A DNA stretch of 64,000 nucleotides from Tenacibaculum pacificus (GCF_027941775.1 NZ_CP115917.1:1811001-1875000), one strand, 5' to 3'. Counted from the stretch's first letter, positions 51,154 through 61,625 are shown. Notes: generated from the letters alone by a model not told the origin. Numbers and translations are program-made.

Positions 51154-51631
51154 TTCATTAGCGGAAATCGTTAAAATTTGAAAATTTAGTTTTTAAATAA
51201 AATTTAAAATAGCTCGAAAAATATTTAGAAAAAAGCTTCTTTAATTACCTCAGGAAATCGCACAAAAAATCATTTTGAAAATTATAGTTTTTTAAGAATA
51301 TTTTTTACATTTTGAAAAATTCTAATTGAAAACTGTTGTGTGAAAAGTCATTTTAAAAACTATAGTTTTTTTAATAATATTTTTTGCATTTTGAAAAATT
51401 CTGATTGAAAACTGTTGTGTGAAAATAGAAACGTGAAATGAAAGAGTTTTAAAATAAAATTCTACATTATTTTACTTTTTGAAAAATTTTTAAAAATATG
51501 AAAAATCGGAATTGAAGCTAAAAACGTGAAAATTAAAACCGTAGAATTAAAAACTTTGAGAAAAATAATTACTGTAAAATATGAGAATTTAAAAAATAGG
51601 TAGAAGAAAATACAAAAACTATAAAACGAAA
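51154..51631 (+). repeat. Gene-less cassette, family C
   Basis: Starts 'ttcattagcggaaatcg' and ends 'taaaacgaaa'. Contains a doubled segment around 'cattttgaaaaattctRattg' and 'gaaaactgttgtgtgaaaa'. Same family at 1, 53614, 55580, 60374 and 63277. A 61-codon minus-strand frame recurs in three copies but has no support as a gene. Confidence 0.8.
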
Positions 51632-51763
51632 ACCCAACAGCGTGCATAGTTCATTGCTTATTGATTTTCTTGCAGAAAATCCTCCCGCATGTTAAAGTTC
51701 TCGTTTTTTAAACTATATTAGTGCTATGTTTTCGCAACGAAACCATGCACAAAAACGTTGCAA
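51632..51763 (+). repeat. attC site 21
   Basis: R'' ACCCAAC ending 51638 and R' GTTGCAA at 51757-51763. Family C core. Confidence 0.84.
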
Positions 51764-51939
51764 ATAATGGCGGAATTTCCTCAGAAATTCCTAATTAGTG
51801 ATTTATCTTTTCTAGAAATTAATATTGAATAATATTACGCTGGAAAAATTGAAAATGACTACTACTCTATTTTTAGAAAATAAATCCTAAAAAGAGAAAA
51901 ACAGAATTAAGCTCTGAAAAATGAAGCGTGAATAAATAG

Positions 51940-53283
51940 TGTAAAATCCTGAAATAGGTTGACTAAAATTTAAACACTTTTAGTTAAACTATGGACACAA
52001 AGACAAAACTACCCTGCCGAAAAAAGAACTACAATAAAGTAGGTTTTGAACTCAAATTATTCATCATTGACCAAATTCATAATGGACGTATTTCTGTTAA
52101 TTACGCCGCTAAAAAATACGATATTTCTAGAGCTACAATTCAGTACTGGATCAAAAAATATAGTACTTTTGAACAAAAAAAATTAGGCGTGAGTAAACAA
52201 GATGAAATCAAAAAACTCAAAGAGAAAATTGAAGAACTAGAATTTGTAAAAGATTTTCAACAAGATATTATCGCTGATATGGAAATCATTACTGGTGTCG
52301 ATATGTCAAAAAAGTCATTGCCCAAAACATTAGCAGAAGAGATTCAAAAAAAGAAGCAAAACCGTTTAAAAGAAAATGGTTAATTCAATGTTTTGGGATT
52401 AGTAAACAGGCCTTTTACAAACGATTAAAATCTTATCAAATAAAGCAAAATAACGAACTTATATTAACACAATTAGTCAAACAATGTCGTGATAGAATTG
52501 GTCAGAAATTAGGGGCTAAAAAACTATATCATCAATTAAAAATTGATATCGATAAAAAAGGAATAAAAATAGGGCGAGACAAGTTCTATAATTTCTTAAG
52601 AAGCCATAGATTACTAGTACCTAGAACAAAAAACTATCATATTACAACGAATTCTAAACATCATTTTTATAAGTATAAAAACCTTGTATCAAACAAAATC
52701 CCGACAAGAGCGGAACAACTTTGGGTAACAGATATTACCTATATAAAAACAGAAAAAGGTCATAATTATTTAGCTTTAGTAACAGATGCATATTCTAAGA
52801 AAATAATGGGGTATAAATTAGACACACATATGAGAACATCGCTTTGTATAGATGCACTCAAAATGGCTATCAAAAATCGAAAATATCCGAATGAAAAACT
52901 AATTCATCATTCAGATAGAGGACTACAATATTGCAATCCGACTTATACCCTATTTGCTGAAAAAAATGGTTTAATTATGAGTATGACTGAAAAATATGAT
53001 CCATATGAAAATGCTATCGCTGAAAGAATTAATAGAACTTTAAAATATGAATATGGTTTGAAACTAACAATTAAAAACACTATTTTAGCAAAGAAAATTA
53101 CAAAAAGTGCTATTAATATTTATAACAACCTTCGTCCACATTTAAGTCTCGATTTAAATACTCCTAAGAAGGTTCATATAAATCAAAATATCGAATATAA
53201 ATCATATCGAAGAAATAAAAAAAATCTGGAATTATTAACCTTATAAATTCAAAAAAAAGGTCAACCTATTTCAGGACAATACA
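51940..53283 (+). mobile_element. IS3-family insertion sequence, copy 2
   Basis: 1344 bp, the same element as at 11285 with one A fewer near the right end. Flanked by TAG on both sides (3-bp duplication). Sits in a family B gene-less cassette. Confidence 0.9.
51991..53246 (+). CDS. IS3-family transposase OrfAB, copy 2
   Basis: OrfA 51991-52383 is identical in protein to copy 1. Slippery A AAA AAG at 52347-52353 leads by -1 frameshift into OrfB, which ends at 53246. DDE residues are all present, so the element should be functional. Confidence 0.88.
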
Positions 53284-53480
53284 TAGGTAGAAATTAATTA
53301 AAGCGGAGTTTTAAGCAGAAACGTGAAAAAAGGAAGAAGTTAACGCTGAAAATAAAGCGTGAATAAATAGGCGGAAATTAATTAAAGTGGAGTTTTAAGT
53401 AGAAACGTAAAAAAAGAAAGAGAAATAAAACGGAAAAATTGAAAATTAAGAAATGAGAAATTTAGTTAGAAAATCACTAT

Positions 53481-53613
53481 TTGCAACAACATATATAATT
53501 TATTGCTAGTGCTTATCTACTTACGAAAATCCTTAGGCGATTTTCTATTCCGTTTTTATTTAATATATTTAGAACTTGAAACACGCAACAAACCATATAT
53601 AAAACCGTTGGGT
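53481..53613 (+). repeat. attC site 22
   Basis: R'' TTGCAAC ending 53487 and R' GTTGGGT at 53607-53613. It lies between IS copies 2 and 3. Confidence 0.86.
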
Positions 53614-53626
53614 TTCATTAGCGGAA

Positions 53627-54971
53627 TGTAAAATCCTGAAATAGGTTGACTAAAATTTAAACACTTTTAGTTAAACTATGGACACAAAGACAAAACTACC
53701 CTGCCGAAAAAAGAACTACAATAAAGTAGGTTTTGAACTCAAATTATTCATCATTGACCAAATTCATAATGGACGTATTTCTGTTAATTACGCCGCTAAA
53801 AAATACGATATTTCTAGAGCTACAATTCAGTACTGGATCAAAAAATATAGTACTTTTGAACAAAAAAAATTAAGCGTGAGTAAACAAGATGAAATCAAAA
53901 AACTCAAAGAGAAAATTGAAGAACTAGAATTTGTAAAAGATTTTCAACAAGATATTATCGCTGATATGGAAATCATTACTGGTGTCGATATGTCAAAAAA
54001 GTCATTGCCCAAAACATTAGCAGAAGAGATTCAAAAAAAGAAGCAAAACCGTTTAAAAGAAAATGGTTAATTCAATGTTTTGGGATTAGTAAACAGGCCT
54101 TTTACAAACGATTAAAATCTTATCAAATAAAGCAAAATAACGAACTTATATTAACACAATTAGTCAAACAATGTCGTGATAGAATTGGTCAGAAATTAGG
54201 GGCTAAAAAACTATATCATCAATTAAAAATTGATATCGATAAAAAAGGAATAAAAATAGGGCGAGACAAGTTCTATAATTTCTTAAGAAGCCATAGATTA
54301 CTAGTACCTAGAACAAAAAACTATCATATTACAACGAATTCTAAACATCATTTTTATAAGTATAAAAACCTTGTATCAAACAAAATCCCGACAAGAGCGG
54401 AACAACTTTGGGTAACAGATATTACCTATATAAAAACAGAAAAAGGTCATAATTATTTAGCTTTAGTAACAGATGCATATTCTAAGAAAATAATGGGGTA
54501 TAAATTAGACACACATATGAGAACATCGCTTTGTATAGATGCACTCAAAATGGCTATCAAAAATCGAAAATATCCGAATGAAAAACTAATTCATCATTCA
54601 GATAGAGGACTACAATATTGCAATCCGACTTATACCCTATTTGCTGAAAAAAATGGTTTAATTATGAGTATGACTGAAAAATATGATCCATATGAAAATG
54701 CTATCGCTGAAAGAATTAATAGAACTTTAAAATATGAATATGGTTTGAAACTAACAATTAAAAACACTATTTTAGCAAAGAAAATTACAAAAAGTGCTAT
54801 TAATATTTATAACAACCTTCGTCCACATTTAAGTCTCGATTTAAATACTCCTAAGAAGGTTCATATAAATCAAAATATCGAATATAAATCATATCGAAGA
54901 AATAAAAAAAATCTGGAATTATTAACCTTATAAATTCAAAAAAAAAGGTCAACCTATTTCAGGACAATACA
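53627..54971 (+). mobile_element. IS3-family insertion sequence, copy 3
   Basis: 1345 bp, same inverted repeats as copy 1. GAA on both sides is a 3-bp duplication ('gcggaa' before, 'gaaatcg' after). Confidence 0.9.
53678..54933 (+). CDS. IS3-family transposase OrfAB, copy 3
   Basis: OrfA 53678-54070 differs from the other copies by one residue, Gly to Ser in 'KKLSVSKQ'. Slippery heptamer at 54034-54040; OrfB ends at 54933 with the DDE triad intact. Confidence 0.88.
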
Positions 54972-55447
54972 GAAATCGTTAAAATTTGAAAATTTAGTTT
55001 TTAAATAAAATTTAAAAATAGCAGAGAAAATATTTAGAAAAAGCTCCTGTAATTACCTCAGGAAATCACACAAAAAATCATTTTGAAAATTATAGTTTTT
55101 TAAGAATGTTTTTTACATTTTGAAAAATTCTAATTGAAAATTGTTGTGTGAAAATAGAAATATAAAATGAGAGAATTTTAAAATCAAATTTTACATTTTC
55201 TATATTTTGAAAAATTATAGTTCAAAACTGTTGTGTGAAAATAGAAACGTGAAATGAAAGAGTTTTAAAATCAAATTTTACATTTTCTACATTTTGAAAA
55301 ATTTTAGAAAATATGAAAAATAGAAATTGAAGCTCAAAGCGTGAAAATTAAAACCGTAGAATTAAAAACTTTGAGAAAAATAATTACTGTAAAATATGAG
55401 AATTTAAAAAATAGGTAGAAAAAAAATACAAAAAATATAAAACGAAA

Positions 55448-55579
55448 ACCCAACAGCGTGCATAGTTCATTGCTTGTTGATTTTCTTGCAGAAAATCCTC
55501 GCGCACGTTGAAGTTTTAATTTTTTAAACTATATTAGTGCTGTAATTCCGCAACGAAACCATGCACAAATACGTTGGGT
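55448..55579 (+). repeat. attC site 23
   Basis: R'' ACCCAAC ending 55454 and R' GTTGGGT at 55573-55579. Family C core, nearly identical to site 24. Confidence 0.84.
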
Positions 55580-56065
55580 TTCATTAGCGGAAATCGTTAA
55601 AATTTGAAAATTTAGTTTTTAAATAAAATTTAAAAATAGCAGAGAAAATATTTAGAAAAAGCTCCTGTAATTACCTCAGGAAATCACACAAAAAATCATT
55701 TTGAAAATTATAGTTTTTTAAGAATGTTTTTTACATTTTGAAAAATTCTAATTGAAAATTGTTGTGTGAAAATAGAAATATAAAATGAGAGAATTTTAAA
55801 ATCAAATTTTACATTTTCTATATTTTGAAAAATTATAGTTCAAAACTGTTGTGTGAAAATAGAAACGTGAAATGAAAGAGTTTTAAAATCAAATTTTACA
55901 TTTTCTACATTTTGAAAAATTTTAGAAAATATGAAAAATAGAAATTGAAGCTCAAAGCGTGAAAATTAAAACCGTAGAATTAAAAACTTTGAGAAAAATA
56001 ATTACTGTAAAATATGAGAATTTAAAAAATAGGTAGAAAAAAAATACAAAAAATATAAAACGAAA
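55580..56065 (+). repeat. Gene-less cassette, family C, tandem duplicate of the previous one
   Basis: Sequence matches 54972-55447 almost base for base. It has the 'cattttctatattttgaaaaattatag' and 'cattttctacattttgaaaaatttt' segments in the same order. No gene. Confidence 0.82.
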
Positions 56066-56197
56066 ACCCAACAGCGTGCATAGTTCATTGCTTGTTGATT
56101 TTCTTGCAGAAAATCCTCGCGCACGTTGAAGTTTTAGTTTTTTAAACTATATTAGTGCTGTAATTCCGCAACGAAACCATGCACAAATACGTTGGCA
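56066..56197 (+). repeat. attC site 24
   Basis: R'' ACCCAAC ending 56072 and R' GTTGGCA at 56191-56197. Confidence 0.84.
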
Positions 56198-56207
56198 TTA
56201 ATTAAAA

Positions 56208-57122
56208 ATGAGAGAACAACTAAGAATACCTGTTTTTGAGAAAGAATTTTTATTTAATATCAGAAATGAGTTGATAGTTAAAATAGATGAGCCTAACAAT
56301 AAATGGATTGATACTGATTGGAGACCTGAAAATGATGGATGGGATCCTGATCTTAAAAGACATCTTTTAGGTTTACAATATGATTCAATTGCTGAAAACG
56401 AAGTTTTTAGACTATTAAAATTTCGTACTTGTCCTTATTGTAGAACAAGTATGGAAAAATTGGTGCTTCCGGAAAACTTAGGAATTGCATTTGTTTGTAA
56501 AAACTGCTTTTATTGGGGAGGTAGAGGTACAAGACCTGGAGGCCCTACAAACACGAGAGGTAACTTAGGTAGATTAAATTTTATTTCTAATCCTGATGAT
56601 GTAAAATTAGAATTATTAATAAATCATTTACAACAAAATGTCGATAGATTATATAATTTAACTCCTAGACAAGCTGAAAAATTAATGCCGAGTGTTTTAA
56701 GTGATTATCTGAAATGCGAAGTTAAAGGTATCGGAGGAACTAAAGACGGAGGAATAGATGCATTAGCTATATTGGGAGAAAATGAAAAAATGATAATTCA
56801 AATAAAATGGAGAGAAAAAAAGAAAGGAGCTGAAGCTGTTTCTGTGGTTAGGGAAGTTGGAGGAACATTATTAGCACGAAAAATACCTAAAGGTTTAATT
56901 ATTTCAACAAGAAAGAAATTTTCAAAAACAGCTATTGAAGAGGCTAATCTCATATCTCAACACGAAATAATTGAAATGGGTAAAATAGAACTTAAGCTTA
57001 ATGATTTTAATGACTTGATTGATATGTTTAATATATCTTCAAAAATCAGAAATGAAAACTTAAATTCGGAGGAAATAATTCCTTATTATAATGATGGTTT
57101 TGAATTATTTGGTCGTTTATAA
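56208..57122 (+). CDS. Zinc-ribbon Mrr-like restriction endonuclease (304 aa)
   Basis: Only gene of cassette 24. A zinc ribbon with Cys75-Pro-Tyr-Cys78 and Cys97-Lys-Asn-Cys100 is followed by an Mrr-type catalytic domain: 'LTPRQAEKLMPSVLSDYLKCEVKGIGGTKDGGIDALAI' (Asp184) and 'MIIQIKWREKK' (Gln198, Lys200), then 'GLIISTRKKFSKTAIEEA'. Mrr-cat enzymes cut DNA, often modified DNA. The ribbon may read the substrate. No methylase in the cassette, so it is likely a stand-alone type IV-like or defence nuclease. Confidence 0.85.
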   Translation: MREQLRIPVFEKEFLFNIRNELIVKIDEPNNKWIDTDWRPENDGWDPDLKRHLLGLQYDSIAENEVFRLLKFRTCPYCRTSMEKLVLPENLGIAFVCKNCFYWGGRGTRPGGPTNTRGNLGRLNFISNPDDVKLELLINHLQQNVDRLYNLTPRQAEKLMPSVLSDYLKCEVKGIGGTKDGGIDALAILGENEKMIIQIKWREKKKGAEAVSVVREVGGTLLARKIPKGLIISTRKKFSKTAIEEANLISQHEIIEMGKIELKLNDFNDLIDMFNISSKIRNENLNSEEIIPYYNDGFELFGRL

Positions 57123-57130
57123 AAAACTAA

Positions 57131-57323
57131 TGCCAACAATGTATATAAAAAACAGGGCTTTTGTGTTAACTCCAAAGTTCTGTGTTTATTTACAAAGTCC
57201 GCTAAATATAAAATTTGGCATTTAAACCAAAAATAAAAGCAAAATATTTATATTTAGCTAAGTTATAAACCGTAAAAGTAGTGCTTATCCTCTGCCCTAC
57301 TTTTCATATACTGAACGTTGGCA
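57131..57323 (+). repeat. attC site 25, long divergent type (193 bp)
   Basis: R'' TGCCAAC (extended TAATGCCAAC, perfect for cassette 24) and R' GTTGGCA at 57317-57323. Outer arms ATGTATATAAAA / TTTTCATATAC and CAGGGC / GCCCT; an inner arm 'gctaaatataaa' / 'tttatatttagc' adds the extra length. Confidence 0.75.
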
Positions 57324-57349
57324 GTAATTTTAAAAAAAACACGAAATCA

Positions 57350-59371
57350 ATGAAAAAAATCGATTTACATATTCATACAATTTCTACTGTTAGCGATTAT
57401 CATTTTGATTTTGACCTTTCAAAATTGAAAGAATATATTGAGAAACTTGAAATTGATTGTATCGCAATTACAAACCATAATACTTTTGATTTTAATCAAT
57501 ATAACACAATAAAAGACAATTTAGATATTATCGTATTTCCTGGAATAGAAATAGATTTAGAAAGAGGTCATTTACTTGTCATTTCTGACAACGATGATTT
57601 ATCTGAAATTAATGATTTTTCAAAAAAATGCAAACGTGTAAATAATTTAATAGAGACAAAAGATGATTATATAACTTTAGATGAATTCAAAGACATTTTT
57701 CCTAATTTAGATAAATACTTAGTAATTCCTCATTATCATAAAAAACCTATAATTAAACCAAAGGTTATTGAACAAATTGAAACCTTAATAACTGCTGGAG
57801 AAGTTTCAAGTTATAAAAAATTCAAAACTTGTATAAAAGATAGTGAGAGTTTAGTACCTGTAATTTTCAGCGACTCACGTTATTTTTCAGAAATGAAAAA
57901 CTTTTCAACTCAACAAACTTGGGTTGACCTTGAAGAAATAACTCTTTCAGGAATTAAATCCTGCTTGACTGACAAACAAAAAGTTTTTTTAACAAAGGAA
58001 GAAGGAAATGAGTTTTTCAGAGCGACAGCAGAAGGCTTAATGCTCTCAACTGGTTTAAATGTTATTTTAGGACAACGTTCTACAGGAAAAACTGTAACAT
58101 TAAATAAAATTCATAATACACACGAAAATATTAAATACATCAAACAATTCTCTCTTCTTCAAGATGACGCTCAAAAATTTGAAGAATTATTATCAAGAAG
58201 ACACAGTTCTGTTTCAGAAGATTATTTAAAAGAATTTAAGAAAGTTGTTGACTCTGTTAAAGATATTGACTTAAAACAAAACGAAGTTGAAATTGAAAAT
58301 TATCTAAATTCACTTTTAAAATTTGCTTCAGATAATGAAAAAGCAGATGCTTATTCAAACACTAAGTTATTTAGTGAAAATCATTTTGGAGAAAAAGACT
58401 TATTAGGTCTAAAAAAATTAATTAATGCTACTGTAGCATTAAAAGAAAATACTGAATATAAAACAATAATTAATCGTCACTTAAATGCTAAATCTCTTGA
58501 ATCATTAGAACTTGATTTAATGAAAGAGTATATTGAGATTGAAGAATCAAATCTAAAAAAGGATTGGGTTAACACTTTAATTACTAAAGTTAAAGATGAA
58601 CTAAGATTTAGAACTTCCTCATCTATCCCAACTGATGTTGACTTCTACAGAACACTAATCGATAATGAAAAAATTAAAAAATTCATCACAATAGTTAATA
58701 ATATCAAAAGTGAAAAAGAAATTGATAAAAAGGAAATTAGAGGTTTTAAAATTGTCGCTTCAACAAAAAGGTTTTCAAATGCTTCGCATTTGAAAAAGGT
58801 TTGTAGCAGACAAATTTCTTTAGTTCCTGCTTTTAATAAATATCATGAACCTTATTCTTATTTATTAGCTCTAAAAAAAGCAGAAATAGAAGATACAGAA
58901 ATTTTTAAATACTTTGTAGATATCGAATACAAAACACTGAACAAACTTGGCTTTCCTGTTTCTGGTGGAGAAAGGTCTGAATTTAATCTTTTACACGAAA
59001 TAAATGATGCATTAAAGCACAATATGCTTTTGATAGATGAACCAGAATCGTCTTTCGATAACATTTTCCTTAAAAATGAAGTTAATGAATTATTAAGAGA
59101 TATTTCAAAATCAATTCCAGTAATAATTGTAACACACAATAGTACAGTTGGAGCTTCAATTAAACCTAATTTTATTGCTTGTACAAAAAGAGAAATAGTA
59201 AATGGAGAAATTGAATATAAAACTTTTTCAGGCTTTCCTGCTGACAAACAATTAAAATCTGTAGATGGAGAAACAATTGATAATTTTGAAATTATGTTGA
59301 ATTGCTTAGAAGCAGGTCAAGACGAATACAATAGAAGAAGAAACCAAGCTTATGAAATACTTAAAAATTGA
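57350..59371 (+). CDS. PHP-domain phosphoesterase fused to SMC/ABC-type ATPase (673 aa)
   Basis: First gene of cassette 25. An upstream-open frame reaches 57281 inside attC, but ATG 57350 is the real start. PHP domain (about 1-205): Asp5, His7 and His9 in 'IDLHIHT', His43 in 'ITNHNTF', Glu67 in 'FPGIEID', His128/His130 in 'IPHYHK', Asp175 in 'FSDSRYF'. ATPase (about 225-625): Walker A 'GQRSTGKT' (241-248), long helical middle, signature 'SGGERSEFN' near 537, Walker B 'LLIDEPESSFDN' near 560, and 'VTHNST' near 593. This is the layout of TrlF-type PHP-ATPases suspected in defence. The small gene after it overlaps. Confidence 0.85.
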   Translation: MKKIDLHIHTISTVSDYHFDFDLSKLKEYIEKLEIDCIAITNHNTFDFNQYNTIKDNLDIIVFPGIEIDLERGHLLVISDNDDLSEINDFSKKCKRVNNLIETKDDYITLDEFKDIFPNLDKYLVIPHYHKKPIIKPKVIEQIETLITAGEVSSYKKFKTCIKDSESLVPVIFSDSRYFSEMKNFSTQQTWVDLEEITLSGIKSCLTDKQKVFLTKEEGNEFFRATAEGLMLSTGLNVILGQRSTGKTVTLNKIHNTHENIKYIKQFSLLQDDAQKFEELLSRRHSSVSEDYLKEFKKVVDSVKDIDLKQNEVEIENYLNSLLKFASDNEKADAYSNTKLFSENHFGEKDLLGLKKLINATVALKENTEYKTIINRHLNAKSLESLELDLMKEYIEIEESNLKKDWVNTLITKVKDELRFRTSSSIPTDVDFYRTLIDNEKIKKFITIVNNIKSEKEIDKKEIRGFKIVASTKRFSNASHLKKVCSRQISLVPAFNKYHEPYSYLLALKKAEIEDTEIFKYFVDIEYKTLNKLGFPVSGGERSEFNLLHEINDALKHNMLLIDEPESSFDNIFLKNEVNELLRDISKSIPVIIVTHNSTVGASIKPNFIACTKREIVNGEIEYKTFSGFPADKQLKSVDGETIDNFEIMLNCLEAGQDEYNRRRNQAYEILKN

Positions 59372-59654
59372 GAATAATAAAGGTCATTATCTATCACAAT
59401 TAAATGAATGGACTGAAATTGACAAAATATCTAAAGAAGATTTAATGTATCTTTTAAATAATGCTATTACCGATGATTTTGAAATGGACGAATATTTAGA
59501 AGAAAGTATTGGTCACAAAGCTCATCAGATAGTTTATAAAAGTATACAAGAAAAATTTTCTGAATTACTTGGAAATAAAAATGTTTTCAAAGATGAGTGT
59601 GATTCTCTTTTTAAAACAGCAATAGAAAAATATGAAGTTACGGAAGAAGAATAA
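59352..59654 (+). CDS. Small acidic partner protein (100 aa)
   Basis: Second gene of cassette 25, overlapping the ATPase gene by 20 bases, which implies coupled translation. Acidic helical protein: 'ISKEDLMYLLNNAITDDFEMDEYLEESIGHKAHQIVYKSIQEKFSELL'. No recognised domain. Being tied to the PHP-ATPase inside one mobile cassette, it is probably a regulator or subunit. Confidence 0.72.
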   Translation: MKYLKIENNKGHYLSQLNEWTEIDKISKEDLMYLLNNAITDDFEMDEYLEESIGHKAHQIVYKSIQEKFSELLGNKNVFKDECDSLFKTAIEKYEVTEEE

Positions 59655-59658
59655 CTAC

Positions 59659-59792
59659 TGCCAACACCGTATATAATTTATTGCTGGCTTCTCGCCTACT
59701 TACGAAAGTCCTCGCGGACTTTCTTGGTCGGTAATTATTTACTAAATTAGTTGCTTAAACCACGCAACAAACCATATACAAAAACGTTGCAA
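59659..59792 (+). repeat. attC site 26
   Basis: R'' TGCCAAC (extended TACTGCCAAC, perfect for GTTGGCAGTA at 57317) and R' GTTGCAA at 59786-59792. Confidence 0.87.
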
Positions 59793-60240
59793 GTAATGGC
59801 GGAATTCCCTCAGAAATTTCTAATTAGTGATTTATCTTTTCTAGAAATTAATATTGAATAATATTACGCTGGAAAAATTGAAAATGACTGCTACTCTATT
59901 TTTAGAAAATGAATCCTAAAAAAGAAGAAAACAGAATTAACTCTGAAAATGAAGCGTGAATAAATAGGCGGAAATTAATTAAAGCGGAGTTTTAAGCAGA
60001 AACGTGAAAAAAGCAGAAGTTAACGCTGAAAATAAAGCGTGAATAAATAGACGGAAATTAATTAAAGTGGAGTTTTAAGCAGAAATGTGAAAAAAGCAGA
60101 AGTTAACGCTGAAAATAAAGCGTGAATAAATAGGTGGAAATTAATTAAGGCAGAGTTTTAAGTAGAAACGTAAAAAAAAGAGAAATAAAACGGGAAAATT
60201 GAAAATTAATAAATGAGAAATTTAGTTAGAAAATCACTAC
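59793..60240 (+). repeat. Gene-less cassette, family B, with 83-84-bp tandem repeats
   Basis: 'gcgtgaataaatag' recurs at 59953, 60037 and 60120. Each unit contains 'gaaattaattaa' and 'gagttttaag.agaaa.gt'. Ends TACTTGCAAC, perfect complement of the start. No gene. Confidence 0.83.
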
Positions 60241-60373
60241 TTGCAACAACATATATAATTTATTCCTAGTGCTTATCTACTTACGAAAATCCTTAGGGGA
60301 TTTTCTATTCCGTTTTTATTTAATATATTTAGAACTTGAAACACGCAACAAACCATATATAAAAACGTTGGGT
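60241..60373 (+). repeat. attC site 27
   Basis: R'' TTGCAAC ending 60247 and R' GTTGGGT at 60367-60373. The left arm has TTATTCC where others have TTATTGC. Confidence 0.85.
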
Positions 60374-60851
60374 TTCATTAGCGGAAATCGTTAAAATTTG
60401 AAAATTTAGTTTTTAAATAAAATTTAAAATAGCTCGAAAAATATTTAGAAAAAAGCTTCTTTAATTACCTCAGGAAATCGCACAAAAAATCATTTTGAAA
60501 ATTATAGTTTTTTAAGAATATTTTTTACATTTTGAAAAATTCTAATTGAAAACTGTTGTGTGAAAAGTCATTTTAAAAACTATAGTTTTTTTAATAATAT
60601 TTTTTGCATTTTGAAAAATTCTGATTGAAAACTGTTGTGTGAAAATAGAAACGTGAAATGAAAGAGTTTTAAAATAAAATTCTACATTATTTTACTTTTT
60701 GAAAAATTTTTAAAAATATGAAAAATCGGAATTGAAGCTAAAAACGTGAAAATTAAAACCGTAGAATTAAAAACTTTGAGAAAAATAATTACTGTAAAAT
60801 ATGAGAATTTAAAAAATAGGTAGAAGAAAATACAAAAACTATAAAACGAAA
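60374..60851 (+). repeat. Gene-less cassette, family C
   Basis: Essentially identical to the cassette at 51154-51631. No gene. Confidence 0.82.
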
Positions 60852-60983
60852 ACCCAACAGCGTGCATAGTTCATTGCTTATTGATTTTCTTGCAGAAAAT
60901 CCTCCCGCGTGTTAAAGTTCTCGTTTTTTAAACTATATTAGTGCTATGTTTTCGCAACGAAACCATGCACAAAAACGTTACCA
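60852..60983 (+). repeat. attC site 28
   Basis: R'' ACCCAAC ending 60858 and R' GTTACCA at 60977-60983. Confidence 0.84.
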
Positions 60984-61007
60984 AACATAAAAAAACCCGA
61001 CCAGAAA

Positions 61008-61625
61008 ATGCACTATAAATTGACAGAGGAAATTATTAAATTAAGTAATTCTGACATTTGGAGTAGCGCAAAACTTGAATGGAATTTCGAATACGCTTAT
61101 TATAGCGAAGAATTGCAAAGATGCCTTTGTGGACATTATCCAATTAAAAATGTTTGTGTAATAAAAAATAGTGACAACAAAAACGAAACGGAAGTTGGGA
61201 ATTGTTGCGTAAATAAATTTTTAGGAATCGAAGATGGAAATAAAATTTTCACATCAATTAAAAAACTAAAAATAGACAAATCCAAAAGTATGAGTCCTGA
61301 AGTTTTGGAATATTTAAGAAAAAAGAATGTTTTAACGGAATTTGATTATAAATTCTATTCTGACACAATTAGAAAAAGGAAATTATCGGACAAACAATTA
61401 GCTATTAGAGAAAGAATAAATCAGAAACTAATTGACTTCACGAGTTATGAATCGAATTCGAATTTTACGAGAATAAATCTTGTTTTAAAATGGGCTGAGG
61501 ACAAATCTTGGTTTGACAAAACTTTCGTGAATTCTTTAAAATCGAGTTGTGAGAAAAAAGGAAAATTAACTGAAAAACAAACCTTAGCTCTAGAAAGTAT
61601 AATAAAGAAATTAAAAATTGAATAA
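61008..61625 (+). CDS. Cys-cluster (putative zinc-binding) protein (205 aa)
   Basis: Only gene of cassette 28. An N-terminal cluster 'LQRCLCGHYPIKNVCVIKN' and 'VGNCCVNKFLG' (about residues 38-72) looks like a zinc-binding motif of the C-x-C-G...C...G-x-C kind found in some phage and plasmid proteins. The rest is helical and basic ('KNVLTEFDYKFYSDTIRKRKLSDKQLAIRERINQKLI'). Probably nucleic-acid binding. No defined family. Confidence 0.7.
   Translation: MHYKLTEEIIKLSNSDIWSSAKLEWNFEYAYYSEELQRCLCGHYPIKNVCVIKNSDNKNETEVGNCCVNKFLGIEDGNKIFTSIKKLKIDKSKSMSPEVLEYLRKKNVLTEFDYKFYSDTIRKRKLSDKQLAIRERINQKLIDFTSYESNSNFTRINLVLKWAEDKSWFDKTFVNSLKSSCEKKGKLTEKQTLALESIIKKLKIE

Larger units (their letters stand above)
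51764..53480 (+). repeat. Gene-less cassette, family B, carrying IS copy 2
   Basis: Begins with the GGAATTTC-CTCA-GAAATTCC stem-loop and is interrupted at 51940 by an IS; the cassette resumes at 53284. Start GTTGCAAATA and end TATTTGCAAC are perfect complements across the insertion. Confidence 0.8.
53614..55447 (+). repeat. Gene-less cassette, family C, carrying IS copy 3
   Basis: Only 13 bp of cassette precede the IS at 53627; the rest resumes at 54972 and is almost identical to the next cassette at 55580. No gene apart from the IS. Confidence 0.8.

Noticed and set aside
51462..51647. A 61-codon minus-strand frame repeated at 60682-60867 and 63585-63770
   Set aside because: It is identical only because the family C cassette is repeated; it runs into the attC R'' end, is antisense to the array, is disrupted in the diverged family C copies, and is low-complexity hydrophobic sequence.
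57281..57349. Longer N-terminus for the PHP-ATPase
   Set aside because: The extra codons lie in attC site 25, and the PHP motif DLHIH begins right after the ATG at 57350.
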